64,000 bases of DNA from Desulfofustis limnaeus (GTDB lineage: Bacteria > Desulfobacterota > Desulfobulbia > Desulfobulbales > Desulfocapsaceae), in NCBI RefSeq assembly GCF_023169885.1, contig NZ_AP025516.1, positions 4,009,501-4,073,500 on the forward strand. The letters are read 5' to 3'. Positions 16,786-25,794 of the stretch are shown piece after piece. Below the pieces are notes generated by a model that saw only the letters and a program-made list of their open reading frames with translations, was not told where the DNA came from and made no database searches. The position numbers and the translations under genes are program-made. How positions within the stretch are numbered: the stretch's first letter is position 1; each line of letters opens with the position of its first letter.

Positions 16786-18921
16786 TCAGTTCGGTAAGGC
16801 CATTTCCTCCTTCTCGACGATGTGTGGCTCGTTGGGGCAGGATCTGGCGATACGCGTCTGGTCCCTTGGCAGGTCATCCTGGTCGTAGCAATAGATGCCG
16901 CAGTTCAGACAGCGGTTTGCTTCCTGCTGGCACTGCTGCTCGGTAATCGTCCCTTCGACCTCCCGGAACGTGCCCATCCGATCCTCGACCGGGATGACCG
17001 GCTTAATCGCGCTGGTGGGAGTCGGGATCACATTGACCAGTGAGTCGATCATCGCCGGTGCCATCATCTCGCGTTGGCGGTATTCGATGGGCGGGATGGC
17101 GCCGGTGGTAACATAATAATGAATCGATCGAGCGGCATATCTTCCGGCGGCGATGGCCTCGACCATCAAGCGCGGCCCGCTGTAACAGTCACCGCCGGCA
17201 AATACTCCCGGCAACGAGGTTTGTAGCGTGTCCTCGTCGGCATCGATGGTGCTGTAGCGGGTTTTGGCCAACCCATCGGCCGCGATAATATCGTTGAGGT
17301 CGGCAGCTTGGCCCACCGCCTGAATAACCACATCACAGTCTACTATCTCGTTTGATCCTTCAACCGGTATGACTTCAGGCAGGCCGCCGGTGGGTGAATG
17401 GCGCAAGGTCACCTCCTGCACTTCGATTCCGGTCAGTCGGCCGTTTTCACCGATGAACCGCACCGGGGAGACGAGGCAGCGCATGATCACGCCCTCGTTT
17501 TCCGCATCGGTGATTTCGTGAGCGTTGGCTTCCATCAGGTCACGGGAGAAACGGAAAATCAGTAGCACGCTGGAGGCCCCTGCGCGCAGCGCCGAGCGGG
17601 CACAGTCCATGGCCACGTTACCGGCGCCGATCACCACAAAGCGTTTGCCTTGGATAATTTCCTCATCGGTGTGAAAACGCCGAAGGTAGTCGATACCGCT
17701 GTAGATTCCGGTCAGTTCTTTACCCTCCAGGGGGATCATTCGGCCGAACCAGGCTCCGATGGCCAGGTAGACAGCGTCGAATCCGTTGTTGCGCAGGAAC
17801 TGGATGGTGAAGTCTTTGCCCAGGGTGACGTTGGTATGTGCGGTGATGCCGAGTTCCAAGATGCCTTCGATATCCCAGTCAAGTTGCTCATCAGACAAAC
17901 GGTAATCTGGAATCCCGTAACGGGGCATACCGCCCAATTTGGGCATCTTCTCGAAAATTTCCACCTGATGGCCGAGGCGACGCAGGTAATAGGCGGCGGA
18001 CAGTCCGGATGGGCCACCACCGACCACTGCGATTTTATAGCCGGTATCGGCAGCCACGGAAACCGGGATTCGTTTGCCGCTGCTGCGTTCCCAATCGGAG
18101 ACGAAGCGCTTGACCGGGTTGATGGCGAGCGGATCATCGTTGATCGTACGCCGGCATTCGGTGGCGCACAATTCCGGACAGACCCGGCCGGTTGCCACGG
18201 GCAGTGGGTTGTTGTCCTTGATGGTCATCAGCGCTGCACCGTATTCGCCGCGGCGCGCATGAGCGAGGTATTTGGGGATGTTGATTTGGGCCGGACAGCG
18301 CTGCCGACACGGCGACAAGCACTGGGTATACTGGTTCCAGTGCAGGATCTTGGTCTTTTCGCCCACCAGGGAGATGATGCCTTTGGGGCAGGCCTCAATG
18401 CAACTGCCGCAGCCGACGCACCGATCCGGATCGAAAACCGGCAGGCCGCTGACGTTATCCATGCGAATGGCCGAAAACTTACAGGCCTTGAAACAGGAGC
18501 CCAGGCCGAGGCAACCGTTTTCGCAGCGGATGAAGCCGTGGTAGAGTTGAAGTGCCGCCCGGCAATCCTGCAGGCCGGAATAATGGTACTTCCGCGCGGC
18601 CCGGTAGCCACCCTCACAGGTTGAGCAGGCGAGTTTTGGTTCGGAACCGGTCACATCGTAACCGAGCAAAGTGCCGATGGCCTCGGCGGTTTCGGTGCCG
18701 CCCACCACGCAGACGTTCACCTCGAGTCTTCTCTGCACGATCGCTTCAGCGGTGGCGTTACAACCGGCTTGCCCGCAACCGCCGCAGTTGGCGCCGGGCA
18801 GCAGGTTGGCGACCGCCTCGATTCTCGGATCCTCGTCAACATAAAATAATCTGCCGGCTATCCCAAGGATGACGGCAGCGACAAAACCAATACTGGTCAG
18901 TAATACGATCGGCGTAATCAC
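16786..18921 (-). CDS. rnfB: RnfB fused to GltD-like NAD(P)H/FAD oxidoreductase
   Basis: A 711-residue fusion. Residues 1-25 are the RnfB membrane anchor. The RnfB Fe-S domain has ANCGGCGQAGC at 45-54. Further Cys motifs follow at 99-102, 120-147 and 168-178 (CVGCGSCIEACP). A domain of the small glutamate synthase subunit/NfnB type then starts near residue 200. Its Cys-rich N-terminus lies at 201-256 (CLSPCRQRCP, CPELCATEC), the FAD loop GGGPSG at 301-306 and the NAD(P) loop IGAGNVA at 431-437. AGGDC (FAD pyrophosphate) is near 580, and a final CLNCGIYC Cys set is near 680. RnfB normally accepts electrons from ferredoxin and ends near 280-330 residues. The added module would give Rnf a second NAD(P)H site (inference). 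It is the last gene of the operon. Confidence 0.93.
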   Translation of the reverse strand: MITPIVLLTSIGFVAAVILGIAGRLFYVDEDPRIEAVANLLPGANCGGCGQAGCNATAEAIVQRRLEVNVCVVGGTETAEAIGTLLGYDVTGSEPKLACSTCEGGYRAARKYHYSGLQDCRAALQLYHGFIRCENGCLGLGSCFKACKFSAIRMDNVSGLPVFDPDRCVGCGSCIEACPKGIISLVGEKTKILHWNQYTQCLSPCRQRCPAQINIPKYLAHARRGEYGAALMTIKDNNPLPVATGRVCPELCATECRRTINDDPLAINPVKRFVSDWERSSGKRIPVSVAADTGYKIAVVGGGPSGLSAAYYLRRLGHQVEIFEKMPKLGGMPRYGIPDYRLSDEQLDWDIEGILELGITAHTNVTLGKDFTIQFLRNNGFDAVYLAIGAWFGRMIPLEGKELTGIYSGIDYLRRFHTDEEIIQGKRFVVIGAGNVAMDCARSALRAGASSVLLIFRFSRDLMEANAHEITDAENEGVIMRCLVSPVRFIGENGRLTGIEVQEVTLRHSPTGGLPEVIPVEGSNEIVDCDVVIQAVGQAADLNDIIAADGLAKTRYSTIDADEDTLQTSLPGVFAGGDCYSGPRLMVEAIAAGRYAARSIHYYVTTGAIPPIEYRQREMMAPAMIDSLVNVIPTPTSAIKPVIPVEDRMGTFREVEGTITEQQCQQEANRCLNCGIYCYDQDDLPRDQTRIARSCPNEPHIVEKEEMALPN

Positions 18922-18938
18922 AACAACTCTCCTTTTCC

Positions 18939-19514
18939 TTAATTGGCCATACCCCGGAAACCGATAAACGCGAGCGACATGATCCCGGCAGTCACCAGGG
19001 CGATGGCCGTACCCTGCATGCTTCTCGGGATTGCGGATATCTGCAGCCGCTCGCGATGCCCGGCGAACAGCAGAAGGGCTAAGGCATAACCAACCGCACT
19101 GGTGCTCGAGAAGACCAGCATTTCAATGAATGCCAGCTCTTTGCGGGCAACGAGCAAAACCACGCCCAGGACCGCGCAGTTGGTGGTGATCAAAGCAAGA
19201 TAGACACCAAGGGCGTCGTAGAGCACCTTGCTTTTCTTTTTTAATATAATTTCAACAAATTGAACGAGTGAGGCAATAATGAGGATAAAGGTCAGGGTCT
19301 GGAGGAACTCGAGACCGTAAGGACGAAGCATGTAGACGAGTACCGCCCAGGTGAAGACGGCGGAGAGGATGGTCACGAAGATGATGGCAGCCGCCATGCC
19401 GGCAGCCGTTTCGATCCTCTTGGAGACGCCGAGAAACGGACAGTTTCCGAGATACTGGGCAAGAAGGATATTGTTGACGAAGGTCGCCGATATGGCGAGG
19501 TAAAAAAGATCCAT
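18939..19514 (-). CDS. rnfA: Rnf complex subunit RnfA
   Basis: A 191-residue integral membrane protein of the RnfA/NqrE family with six predicted helices. Typical sequences are NNILLAQYLGNCPFLGVSKR near residue 14 and TNCAVLGVVLL near residue 110. Each half carries a conserved Cys (GNCPFLG, TNCAVLG) that in this family ligates the intramembrane Fe-S cluster formed with RnfE. It lies between rnfE and rnfB in a leftward operon with short gaps of 11 and 17 bp. Confidence 0.96.
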   Translation of the reverse strand: MDLFYLAISATFVNNILLAQYLGNCPFLGVSKRIETAAGMAAAIIFVTILSAVFTWAVLVYMLRPYGLEFLQTLTFILIIASLVQFVEIILKKKSKVLYDALGVYLALITTNCAVLGVVLLVARKELAFIEMLVFSSTSAVGYALALLLFAGHRERLQISAIPRSMQGTAIALVTAGIMSLAFIGFRGMAN

Positions 19515-19525
19515 GGAGCTACCCC

Positions 19526-20149
19526 TTAACCCTGTATGAATTTTTCACCGCGCCAGCGGGAAAAGAGATTCTGCAGACCGAGCAGGATACCGAGCGTGAC
19601 AAACGCGCCCGGCGCCAGGATGAGAAAAGCGAGCGGTTCGAATGCTTCCCCGAAGACAGGCATGCCGAACCACAAACCGGTGCCGAACAATTCCCGGATC
19701 GACCCGATCAGCGTCAGCGAAATGGTATAGCCGATGCCGACACTCAGCCCGTCTGTCATGGAAAGAAGCGGCGGGTTCTTCGAGGCGAAGCCTTCCGCTC
19801 GTCCGAGGACGATGCAGTTGACCACGATCAGGGGGATATAGATGCCAAGCTGCTCGGACAACGGGAAGAAATAGGCCTTCATCAGTATCTCGACAATGGA
19901 GACCAGGGTGGCGATGATAACTATGTAGGAAGCAATGCGGACCTTGCTGGGAATGACGGTTCGCAAAGCGGAGATGATGCCGTTGGACATGATGACGACA
20001 AAGGCCAGGGCGAGCCCCATGCCCAGTCCGTTTTCCGCCGAAGTGGTAATCGCCAGTGCCGGACAGAGACCGAGGACCAGGCGAAACGGCGGCAGCCGCT
20101 TCCACAGGCCGGCTTTCAGTGTTGCCCCCAGGAGTTGTGCCTGACTCAT
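19526..20149 (-). CDS. rnfE: Rnf complex subunit RnfE
   Basis: A 207-residue membrane protein of the RnfE/NqrD family and homologue of RnfA, with six helices. Conserved Cys-containing segments are LVLGLCPALAITTSAENGLGMG near residue 25 and VVNCIVLGRAEGFASKNP near residue 110. With RnfA it forms the membrane half-channels around an Fe-S centre. The start overlaps the end of rnfG by 4 bp. Confidence 0.96.
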   Translation of the reverse strand: MSQAQLLGATLKAGLWKRLPPFRLVLGLCPALAITTSAENGLGMGLALAFVVIMSNGIISALRTVIPSKVRIASYIVIIATLVSIVEILMKAYFFPLSEQLGIYIPLIVVNCIVLGRAEGFASKNPPLLSMTDGLSVGIGYTISLTLIGSIRELFGTGLWFGMPVFGEAFEPLAFLILAPGAFVTLGILLGLQNLFSRWRGEKFIQG

Positions 20150-20745
20150 ATCCTTTCCTCGAGTTTTGAGATTGATTGCAGGATCTGATCCTTATGATCG
20201 CGCAGGAACTGCAAAACGTCGTTGGTCCCGGCGACGGCGGCTCGAGATGTTGTCGTGGCGCCGCTGATGCCGTCGATATCGCCGCCGTCCTTGGTCAGTG
20301 CCACCGTTTTATCGGTGGGTAAACCCTGCCACTGACGTCTGAACGAAACCTCCTCGATGCGGGCCCCGAGCCCTGGCGTCTCGCTGTGGCTGACCACTTC
20401 CAGACCTGTCTGGCGGCCGGAACGGAGGTCGACGCCGAACATCAGCTTCAGGTCGCCACCGAATCCGCCCTTGCCGGTAGCCTCGATGGCGAGGGTGGCG
20501 ATATCATCGCCTTGCTTGCTGAAAAAGACCGGGATGACCGCCCCCTCCAGGGGGATCGTTACCTTGTTGTTCAATACCTCGGTTGCCGGCTTGCCGAATA
20601 ATCGTTCCAACGCCGGACCGCGAACATAATAGTCGGTTTGTTGCTCAATTCGAGGAGCCAGGCTTTGGTCGGCAAAGGTGAGAATCGCCGAACAGATGCC
20701 GGCGATGAGTGAGAGAACGACCACCATGCGTACAATCTCAGACAT
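20146..20745 (-). CDS. rnfG: Rnf complex FMN-binding subunit RnfG
   Basis: A 199-residue protein with one N-terminal membrane helix and a periplasmic FMN-binding domain. The covalent flavin attachment motif is GISGATTTS near residue 158, where a Thr is phosphoester-linked to FMN after ApbE action. No apbE gene lies in the window, so flavinylation must rely on a gene elsewhere. It overlaps rnfD by 8 bp and rnfE by 4 bp. Confidence 0.95.
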   Translation of the reverse strand: MSEIVRMVVVLSLIAGICSAILTFADQSLAPRIEQQTDYYVRGPALERLFGKPATEVLNNKVTIPLEGAVIPVFFSKQGDDIATLAIEATGKGGFGGDLKLMFGVDLRSGRQTGLEVVSHSETPGLGARIEEVSFRRQWQGLPTDKTVALTKDGGDIDGISGATTTSRAAVAGTNDVLQFLRDHKDQILQSISKLEERI

Positions 20746-21733
20746 TTCTCCCCCCTTTCACCTTCGGCTTGATCATATCCAGGAGTGGCGAGCAAATATT
20801 TGCCAGCAGCACCGCATAGACGACGCCGTCCACATGCTGTGAGTAGCCCCGGATGAGCATGAGCAGGACACCGGCGAGGATGCCGTAGCAGAACATGGGC
20901 ACCTTGTTGACCGGTGAGGTGGTGTGGTCGGTTATCAGGAAAAGACCCATGAATGCGGTGCCACCGCTCAGCAAGTGAAAGATCGGGGTGGCGAAGACCT
21001 CCGGGTTGGACACGTGCAGCAGGTAGGCGGTGGTCAGCAGACCGGCCAGGAATCCGGCGGGCACCTGCCATTGAATCTCGCGCACCAAGACCAGAAATAG
21101 ACCGCCCAGGAGCAGTAGCAAGACCATGCCATCGGCCGTACCGGCCACCTGGCGGCCGAGGAAAAGATCGGCCCACTGATACTGGATTTCAGCATTAGCC
21201 CCGATGGACTTGAGCAGACGCAGTGGCTCGATCATGGTGGTCGGCCAGTCCATATCCTTCAAGGCGCCGGTGTTGTCCATGCGGCCGGGCCAGGAAAGCT
21301 GGAGAACCGCGATACTGAGAACAGCCGGGTGAGCAGGGAAGGCGCCGACGCCGCCGAAAAGCTTCTTGCCCACGATCACCATGAAAAAGCAGCCGGTGAG
21401 GATGAGCCACCAGGGAGCGTTGACCGGCAACATGAAGGCAAGCAACAGCGCCAAAACCACACTGCTCCAATTGGAAGTGAGATCGCGAGAAGGAGCCAAT
21501 CGTTCGGCAAGAAGATCCAGGGCCACAGCGAAACAGATAGATAAACCGACGACCCGCAGCGCTGCCGGTCCGTGAAAATAGAGACTGCCCAACAGTGCCG
21601 GCAGCAGGGCAATCGCCCAGCGCTGGTGAGCCAGGGCCAAGCCGGTTCCCATGCGACAATGGGGACCGACAGCCACATCGAGCGTGCCCGGCTCAGTCGG
21701 CCGCGGCGGCTGATACATTTTCAGTTCTGTCAT
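20738..21733 (-). CDS. rnfD: Rnf complex subunit RnfD
   Basis: A 331-residue polytopic membrane protein of the NqrB/RnfD family. A soluble N-terminal stretch (QPPRPTEPGTLDVAVGPHC) leads into about nine helices. The segment FLITDHTTSPVNKVPM near residue 245 corresponds to the region that holds covalent FMN-Thr in the family. With RnfG it forms the flavin path and ion-pumping core. Its ATG overlaps the rnfC stop (ATGA). Confidence 0.95.
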   Translation of the reverse strand: MTELKMYQPPRPTEPGTLDVAVGPHCRMGTGLALAHQRWAIALLPALLGSLYFHGPAALRVVGLSICFAVALDLLAERLAPSRDLTSNWSSVVLALLLAFMLPVNAPWWLILTGCFFMVIVGKKLFGGVGAFPAHPAVLSIAVLQLSWPGRMDNTGALKDMDWPTTMIEPLRLLKSIGANAEIQYQWADLFLGRQVAGTADGMVLLLLLGGLFLVLVREIQWQVPAGFLAGLLTTAYLLHVSNPEVFATPIFHLLSGGTAFMGLFLITDHTTSPVNKVPMFCYGILAGVLLMLIRGYSQHVDGVVYAVLLANICSPLLDMIKPKVKGGRNV

Positions 21734-23049
21734 TTCTTGGCCTTCTCGTTCCAGTTATATCGTTCTGCCTGAGTCACTTCGTGGTTGCAGAAATGAAGGA
21801 GTTGCACGATCGGTCGCTGGGCTGGACACACATGGGCGCAGAGACCGCATTCGTGGCATGCTTCCGGATGGAGATCTTTAGCCGCTTCCAGTTCGCCAAA
21901 CTCGATCATCCGGTTGACCAGATGTACCTGAATGCCGGCCGGACAGACTCGCGTGCAGCGCCCGCAGAAGATGCATGGGGCGACGGGGTCGAACGGGGAA
22001 AGGTCCTCGGCGATAAGGAAGATGCCGCTTTTATACGTGACCGGAGTCAAATCGGAATATTGGGCGACTCCCGTCATCGGTCCGCCGACCACGGTACGCT
22101 TATAGTCGGAAGCTTTCAGCCCTTGGCTGCCGAGGATGTGCCGCACCGAACTGCCCAGCGGGAAGCGTACGGTAATCGCTTTATCCTGGTTGGTGCCGCT
22201 GATCGTCAGACATTTCTGGAGGAACGGGGAGGTGCCCTGCAGGGCGTCGACCGTGGCTAGCAGGTATTCCAGGTCCTGAACAATGATCCCCTGGCTGATG
22301 AAGCTCTCGGTGTTCAGGATCCTCTGACCGAGCAGACGGGCAACGAGTTCGCGCTCGATGCGGGCCGTATAGTGAGTCGGTACGGCTACGACCTCCACCC
22401 ATTCTGAAAATCGGCTTTGAGCCCAGGAGTGCAAATGCTCCGGGACGGTAAGCCAGATGGGTACGTCGGGGAGCAATGAACGGCCTATCCGAAGCCCTTC
22501 CGATAGCGTATCGGCGCGCTGTTCGAGCAGCAACTGGGCAGTGAGGATCGTTGGTTCCTCGTGGATTCCTTTAATAATCACCGCCTTGATCCGTGGCAGT
22601 CCCTCGATCTGGCCGTCTCCGTAATCGCGACCGGATAAGCGCCAGGGTGGGTTCACACCGGCGGAGCGGATCCGGGCCAGGGCCGAGTATGGATCGCCGA
22701 CAGTAACAGGTCCATCGAACATTTCCTCCGGGGTTAATCCTTGTTTCCCGTCGTTTTCTATGACCACGGCCGGAGAATGGACGCTGTGGGTTGTCCAGGT
22801 GGTGGTTATCTCCTTGACCTTGCCGCTGATACTGGCAAAAGCGCAGTTGCCGAGTCGCGAACGGCCGATGACCTGCCCCCGGCGGACGGAGTCCCCGGCC
22901 TGCACGGTTGGCAGATAATGAATTCGGCCTGGGTAATCCAGAGGGATCACGACGCGGTCCGGCTCTTCCACTTGGCGGATGACGGGATCGAAATCAGGTA
23001 CGGTGGGTAGTTCCGATTTGTTGCTGAACAGTTTGAAGAATCCTTGCAT
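21730..23049 (-). CDS. rnfC: Rnf complex NADH-binding subunit RnfC
   Basis: A 439-residue peripheral subunit with an N-terminal barrel-sandwich domain (VVIPLDYPGRIHYLPTVQAGDSV), a central NADH/FMN-binding Rossmann-like domain, and a C-terminal ferredoxin domain with two clusters (CIFCGRCTRVCPAG and CHECGLCAHVCPAQ). It normally oxidises or reduces NAD. I place the start at ATG 23049, 18 bp after the cytochrome stop; a GTG in frame at 23091 would overlap the cytochrome gene. No strong ribosome site is visible, so coupling to the upstream gene is likely. It shares its last 4 bp with rnfD. Confidence 0.95.
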   Translation of the reverse strand: MQGFFKLFSNKSELPTVPDFDPVIRQVEEPDRVVIPLDYPGRIHYLPTVQAGDSVRRGQVIGRSRLGNCAFASISGKVKEITTTWTTHSVHSPAVVIENDGKQGLTPEEMFDGPVTVGDPYSALARIRSAGVNPPWRLSGRDYGDGQIEGLPRIKAVIIKGIHEEPTILTAQLLLEQRADTLSEGLRIGRSLLPDVPIWLTVPEHLHSWAQSRFSEWVEVVAVPTHYTARIERELVARLLGQRILNTESFISQGIIVQDLEYLLATVDALQGTSPFLQKCLTISGTNQDKAITVRFPLGSSVRHILGSQGLKASDYKRTVVGGPMTGVAQYSDLTPVTYKSGIFLIAEDLSPFDPVAPCIFCGRCTRVCPAGIQVHLVNRMIEFGELEAAKDLHPEACHECGLCAHVCPAQRPIVQLLHFCNHEVTQAERYNWNEKAKK

Positions 23050-23066
23050 GGCTGGTTCGTGAGTTC

Positions 23067-23702
23067 TTAGCGTAAGTGACAAGCCCCGCACAATACCTCT
23101 TTATCGGCTTGCGCGAATCGTTCCGGTGACGTGTCCAGGTGGCAGTTTGAACAGGTAAAGTGGTATGCATCGGCAAGAGATCGGGGGGCATGGCAGCCCA
23201 GGCAGGAATGCTCTTCTATCTCGAGGTATTCGTCATGGCTCATGATCTCCGGAGTATAGCTGTCATCGTGGCAGCTGGCGCAGCTCACGGTGTCGGCCTC
23301 CTCCTGTTGCAACGTCGGGTGGCACTGGCGGCACGAGGCGGCCTGTTCGTCGCCGGCCTGTTGCTCGTGGCACTGGCTGCAGTCCTGGTTGTGCAACTCT
23401 TTGAGGCTGTCATGGTCAAGGTCGTCTTTGTCACGGCCATCGTCATGGCAGTCGGCGCAGGAAACAGCTTGTGCCGCAGCGTAGAGCGGATGATGGCAGG
23501 CGGCGCAGGATGCAACGTACTCGCTTTGATGAGCGCCATGGTCAAAAAGCACCGGTCCGGCCGTGGCGCGAAGATATTTTCGATCCGTTTCCACGGCATC
23601 GCTGTCGATCAGATAGCCGCCAATGACTGCAGCCACAGCAACAACGACTACAACCGTCAGCGATCGGGTCCAGTTGCGCCGATCGGGGAGATTACCACTC
23701 AT
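23067..23702 (-). CDS. Membrane-anchored octahaem cytochrome c of the rnf operon
   Basis: A 211-residue protein with one N-terminal membrane helix (residues 14-32) and eight CxxCH haem sites: CAACH, CADCH, CSQCH, CRQCH, CASCH, CLGCH, CSNCH and CGACH. Additional histidines could act as distal ligands. The motif spacing resembles class III or NapC/cytochrome-c3-like multihaem proteins. Multihaem cytochromes at the head of rnf operons are known in sulfate reducers and methanogens and may link Rnf to periplasmic electron carriers. The start overlaps the upstream zinc-ribbon gene by 11 bp. Confidence 0.92.
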   Translation of the reverse strand: MSGNLPDRRNWTRSLTVVVVVAVAAVIGGYLIDSDAVETDRKYLRATAGPVLFDHGAHQSEYVASCAACHHPLYAAAQAVSCADCHDDGRDKDDLDHDSLKELHNQDCSQCHEQQAGDEQAASCRQCHPTLQQEEADTVSCASCHDDSYTPEIMSHDEYLEIEEHSCLGCHAPRSLADAYHFTCSNCHLDTSPERFAQADKEVLCGACHLR

Positions 23703-24168
23703 GACTATCCCTTAAAATAAGCCGTTCGTTGTCCTCGTCGCTCATCTCGTACCAGCGGCATGAACGGCGGATACAGCTGACGAGCTTCAACCGTTTCGAG
23801 TTGGAAATGGTTACGTGGAAGGCTGCCAGTTTGCAGCCGTCTTGCTTGCAGCGATGCCCGGGCTCGATAAGAGAGACGTGGCAGTGCGGACATCTCACAT
23901 CGGCCAGCTCTTCGTCATCGTCCACCTGCAGGGTGCTTTCCTGGTCCAGGACGTTGAGGTAGGCGGCGATCTTGCTAATCCCGACCTGCCCCTGGTTGTT
24001 GACGATCTCGAAGACGGCCCGGTCCCCTTGATTGAGCCCGGCTTGGCAATGCGGACACCAGCAGGTCAAGTAGGTATCGTGATTGATGTGGGAGCGTTTC
24101 ATCAACGGGGGGGCGTCCCATACCTCTTCTTCCCAACTGGCCGGCCGGCCTGGTTCCTTTTGTTTCAT
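23692..24168 (-). CDS. Cys-rich zinc-ribbon-like protein, first gene of the rnf operon
   Basis: A 158-residue soluble protein of unrecognised family. It has a first Cys pair CWCPHCQ near residue 36, a second set CPHCHVSLIEPGHRCKQDGC near residues 96-115, and CIRRSC near residue 137: three zinc-ribbon-like knuckles around a helical middle segment that may be winged-helix-like (VGISKIAAYLNVLDQ). I chose ATG 24168 because GGAG lies 6 bases upstream; an ATG at 24180 is possible. Its position first in the operon and its 11-bp overlap with the cytochrome gene suggest regulation or assembly of the Rnf/cytochrome complex (inference). Confidence 0.75.
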   Translation of the reverse strand: MKQKEPGRPASWEEEVWDAPPLMKRSHINHDTYLTCWCPHCQAGLNQGDRAVFEIVNNQGQVGISKIAAYLNVLDQESTLQVDDDEELADVRCPHCHVSLIEPGHRCKQDGCKLAAFHVTISNSKRLKLVSCIRRSCRWYEMSDEDNERLILRDSHEW

Positions 24169-24627
24169 CAGCAGCTCCATGAAAAAGGGGAGTTCGGATG
24201 TGGCACATCCCGGCAGTGGAACCACAACGCAATGGTTCCTCGAGCTTCCGTTGGCGCAAAATCGTCATGAAATCATTGAAATCATCAAGGCGCCGATGGG
24301 GCATCTGTGGTATGACCACGTCCGCCCACGGTATTACTACAGTGTGTCAAGAGGAATGTCAAATCAATTAGCCTGATAGATAACTCATGCGAAGAGCAAT
24401 CACGACGCTTCTGGCCCTGGTTTGTCGAAGCTGCCGTACCCTGGTCTTGATGTCGAAACGCTTGGATTCTGTGTTCTTCTGAGTTTTTCGATCGGTCATG
24501 TTGGAGAAATCGTGGTATACTCAATCGTTCCGTGGATGACGCGGGAATGGGAGCGCCGGGTTTGCTTGATCCTGCCAGCGCGTCGGGTTCCGCCAATCAT
24601 TGGGTCGATTTCGTCAAGAGATAGCTG
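24169..24627. other. Divergent intergenic region between rnf and mla operons
   Basis: It contains the likely leftward rnf promoter at 24333-24362. No clear rightward promoter for mla was found; a TATACT at 24518 lacks a matched -35 box. No gene was recognised. Confidence 0.5.
24333..24362 (-). promoter_or_regulatory. Candidate rnf operon promoter
   Basis: Read leftward: a perfect TTGACA (-35, 24357-24362), 18-base spacer, AGTAAT (-10, 24333-24338). A second TTGACA at 24345-24350 overlaps the spacer. The leader to the first gene would be about 155 bases. Confidence 0.5.
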
Positions 24628-25791
24628 ATGTCAGACAGAGAGCCGGTAACGCTGAACCATCGAGCCAGTTTGGCTGTCGCTGAGTGTATCCGTGACGGTG
24701 ATGACCTGCTTCGCCTGCGGCTGGCCGGTGACTGGCTGGTCGGCTGCATACCGCGGTCCCACCGACGGCTGCTGCACGACCTGGCGGTTAAACCGCCGAC
24801 CCGGTTGATCCTGTGCGCAGCTGACGTGGGCCGGTGGGACAGCGGTCTCATCACTTATGTGCTCAAGGTGCGCAAGGTCTGCGAGCAACAGGGGGTTGGC
24901 TTTACCACCGAGGGGTTGGCGGCGGGCGCGCAACGGCTGCTGCGTCTGGCTGATGTGGCGATGGAACAGCACGCCGCTGCGGGACGTGTCCTGCGGGTAC
25001 CGTTTCTGGAACGGCTTGGTGGCCAGGCCTTGGCGTGCTGGCATCATGGGGTGGAGATGGTCGGTTTTCTCGGTGAGGTGAGTGTGGCCTTCGTTCGGCT
25101 GCTGTCCGGGCGGGCGCGCTGCCGGTCATCCGATGTGCTGACGGTGATGCTGAACTGCGGTGCGCGAGCCTTGCCGATCGTCTCGCTGATCAGCGTACTG
25201 GTGGGCTTGATTCTGGCTTTTGTCGGCGCGGTACAGCTCTCCTTGTTCGGTGCCCAGATCTACGTGGCCAGTCTGGTGGGTATTGCCGTTGTCCGGGTCA
25301 TGGGTGCGGTGATGGCCGGCATCATCATGGCTGGTAGAACCGGAGCGGCTTTTGCCGCCGAACTGGGCACCATGCAGGTCAACGAGGAAATAGACGCCCT
25401 GCGGACGTTGGGAATTGATCCGATCGAGTTCCTGGTACTGCCCCGGGTGCTCGGGATGGTGCTGATGATGCCGCTGCTGTGCCTGTATGCCGATATGATG
25501 GGAATTCTAGGCGGGCTGCTGGTCGGCGTGTTCATGCTCGATCTCAACGTTATGGAATATCTGGAGATGACCAAGAAGGCGGTAAAGCTCAGCTATTTCT
25601 GGATCGGGTTGTTCCACAGCGCTGTGTTCGGGGTCCTGGTCGCTTTTGCCGGTTGCCTGCGGGGGATGCAATGCGGTCGCAGTGCCTCGGCGGTCGGCGC
25701 GGCCGCCACTTCGGCAGTGGTCACCGGCATAGTCAGCATCATTGCGGCAACTGCGGTTATCACCGTGATCTGCAACGTACTTGGCATTTAA
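24628..25791 (+). CDS. mlaE: MlaE-type ABC transporter permease with N-terminal STAS domain
   Basis: A 387-residue protein. Residues 1-115 form a STAS-like domain (LRLRLAGDWLVGCIP, then the LILCAADVGRWDSG strand-loop). Residues 150-387 are the MlaE permease with five to six helices and the family segment GRTGAAFAAELGTMQVNEEIDALRTLGIDP near 240. In two-component Mla systems STAS is a separate subunit (MlaB); here it is fused, as in many deltaproteobacteria. It moves phospholipids between the inner and outer membranes. It is the first gene of the operon. Confidence 0.93.
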   Translation: MSDREPVTLNHRASLAVAECIRDGDDLLRLRLAGDWLVGCIPRSHRRLLHDLAVKPPTRLILCAADVGRWDSGLITYVLKVRKVCEQQGVGFTTEGLAAGAQRLLRLADVAMEQHAAAGRVLRVPFLERLGGQALACWHHGVEMVGFLGEVSVAFVRLLSGRARCRSSDVLTVMLNCGARALPIVSLISVLVGLILAFVGAVQLSLFGAQIYVASLVGIAVVRVMGAVMAGIIMAGRTGAAFAAELGTMQVNEEIDALRTLGIDPIEFLVLPRVLGMVLMMPLLCLYADMMGILGGLLVGVFMLDLNVMEYLEMTKKAVKLSYFWIGLFHSAVFGVLVAFAGCLRGMQCGRSASAVGAAATSAVVTGIVSIIAATAVITVICNVLGI

Positions 25792-25794
25792 ACC

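Noticed and set aside
17650-18624. Long rightward frame opposite the rnfB fusion
   Set aside because: Antisense shadow of a strongly coding gene with intact motifs.
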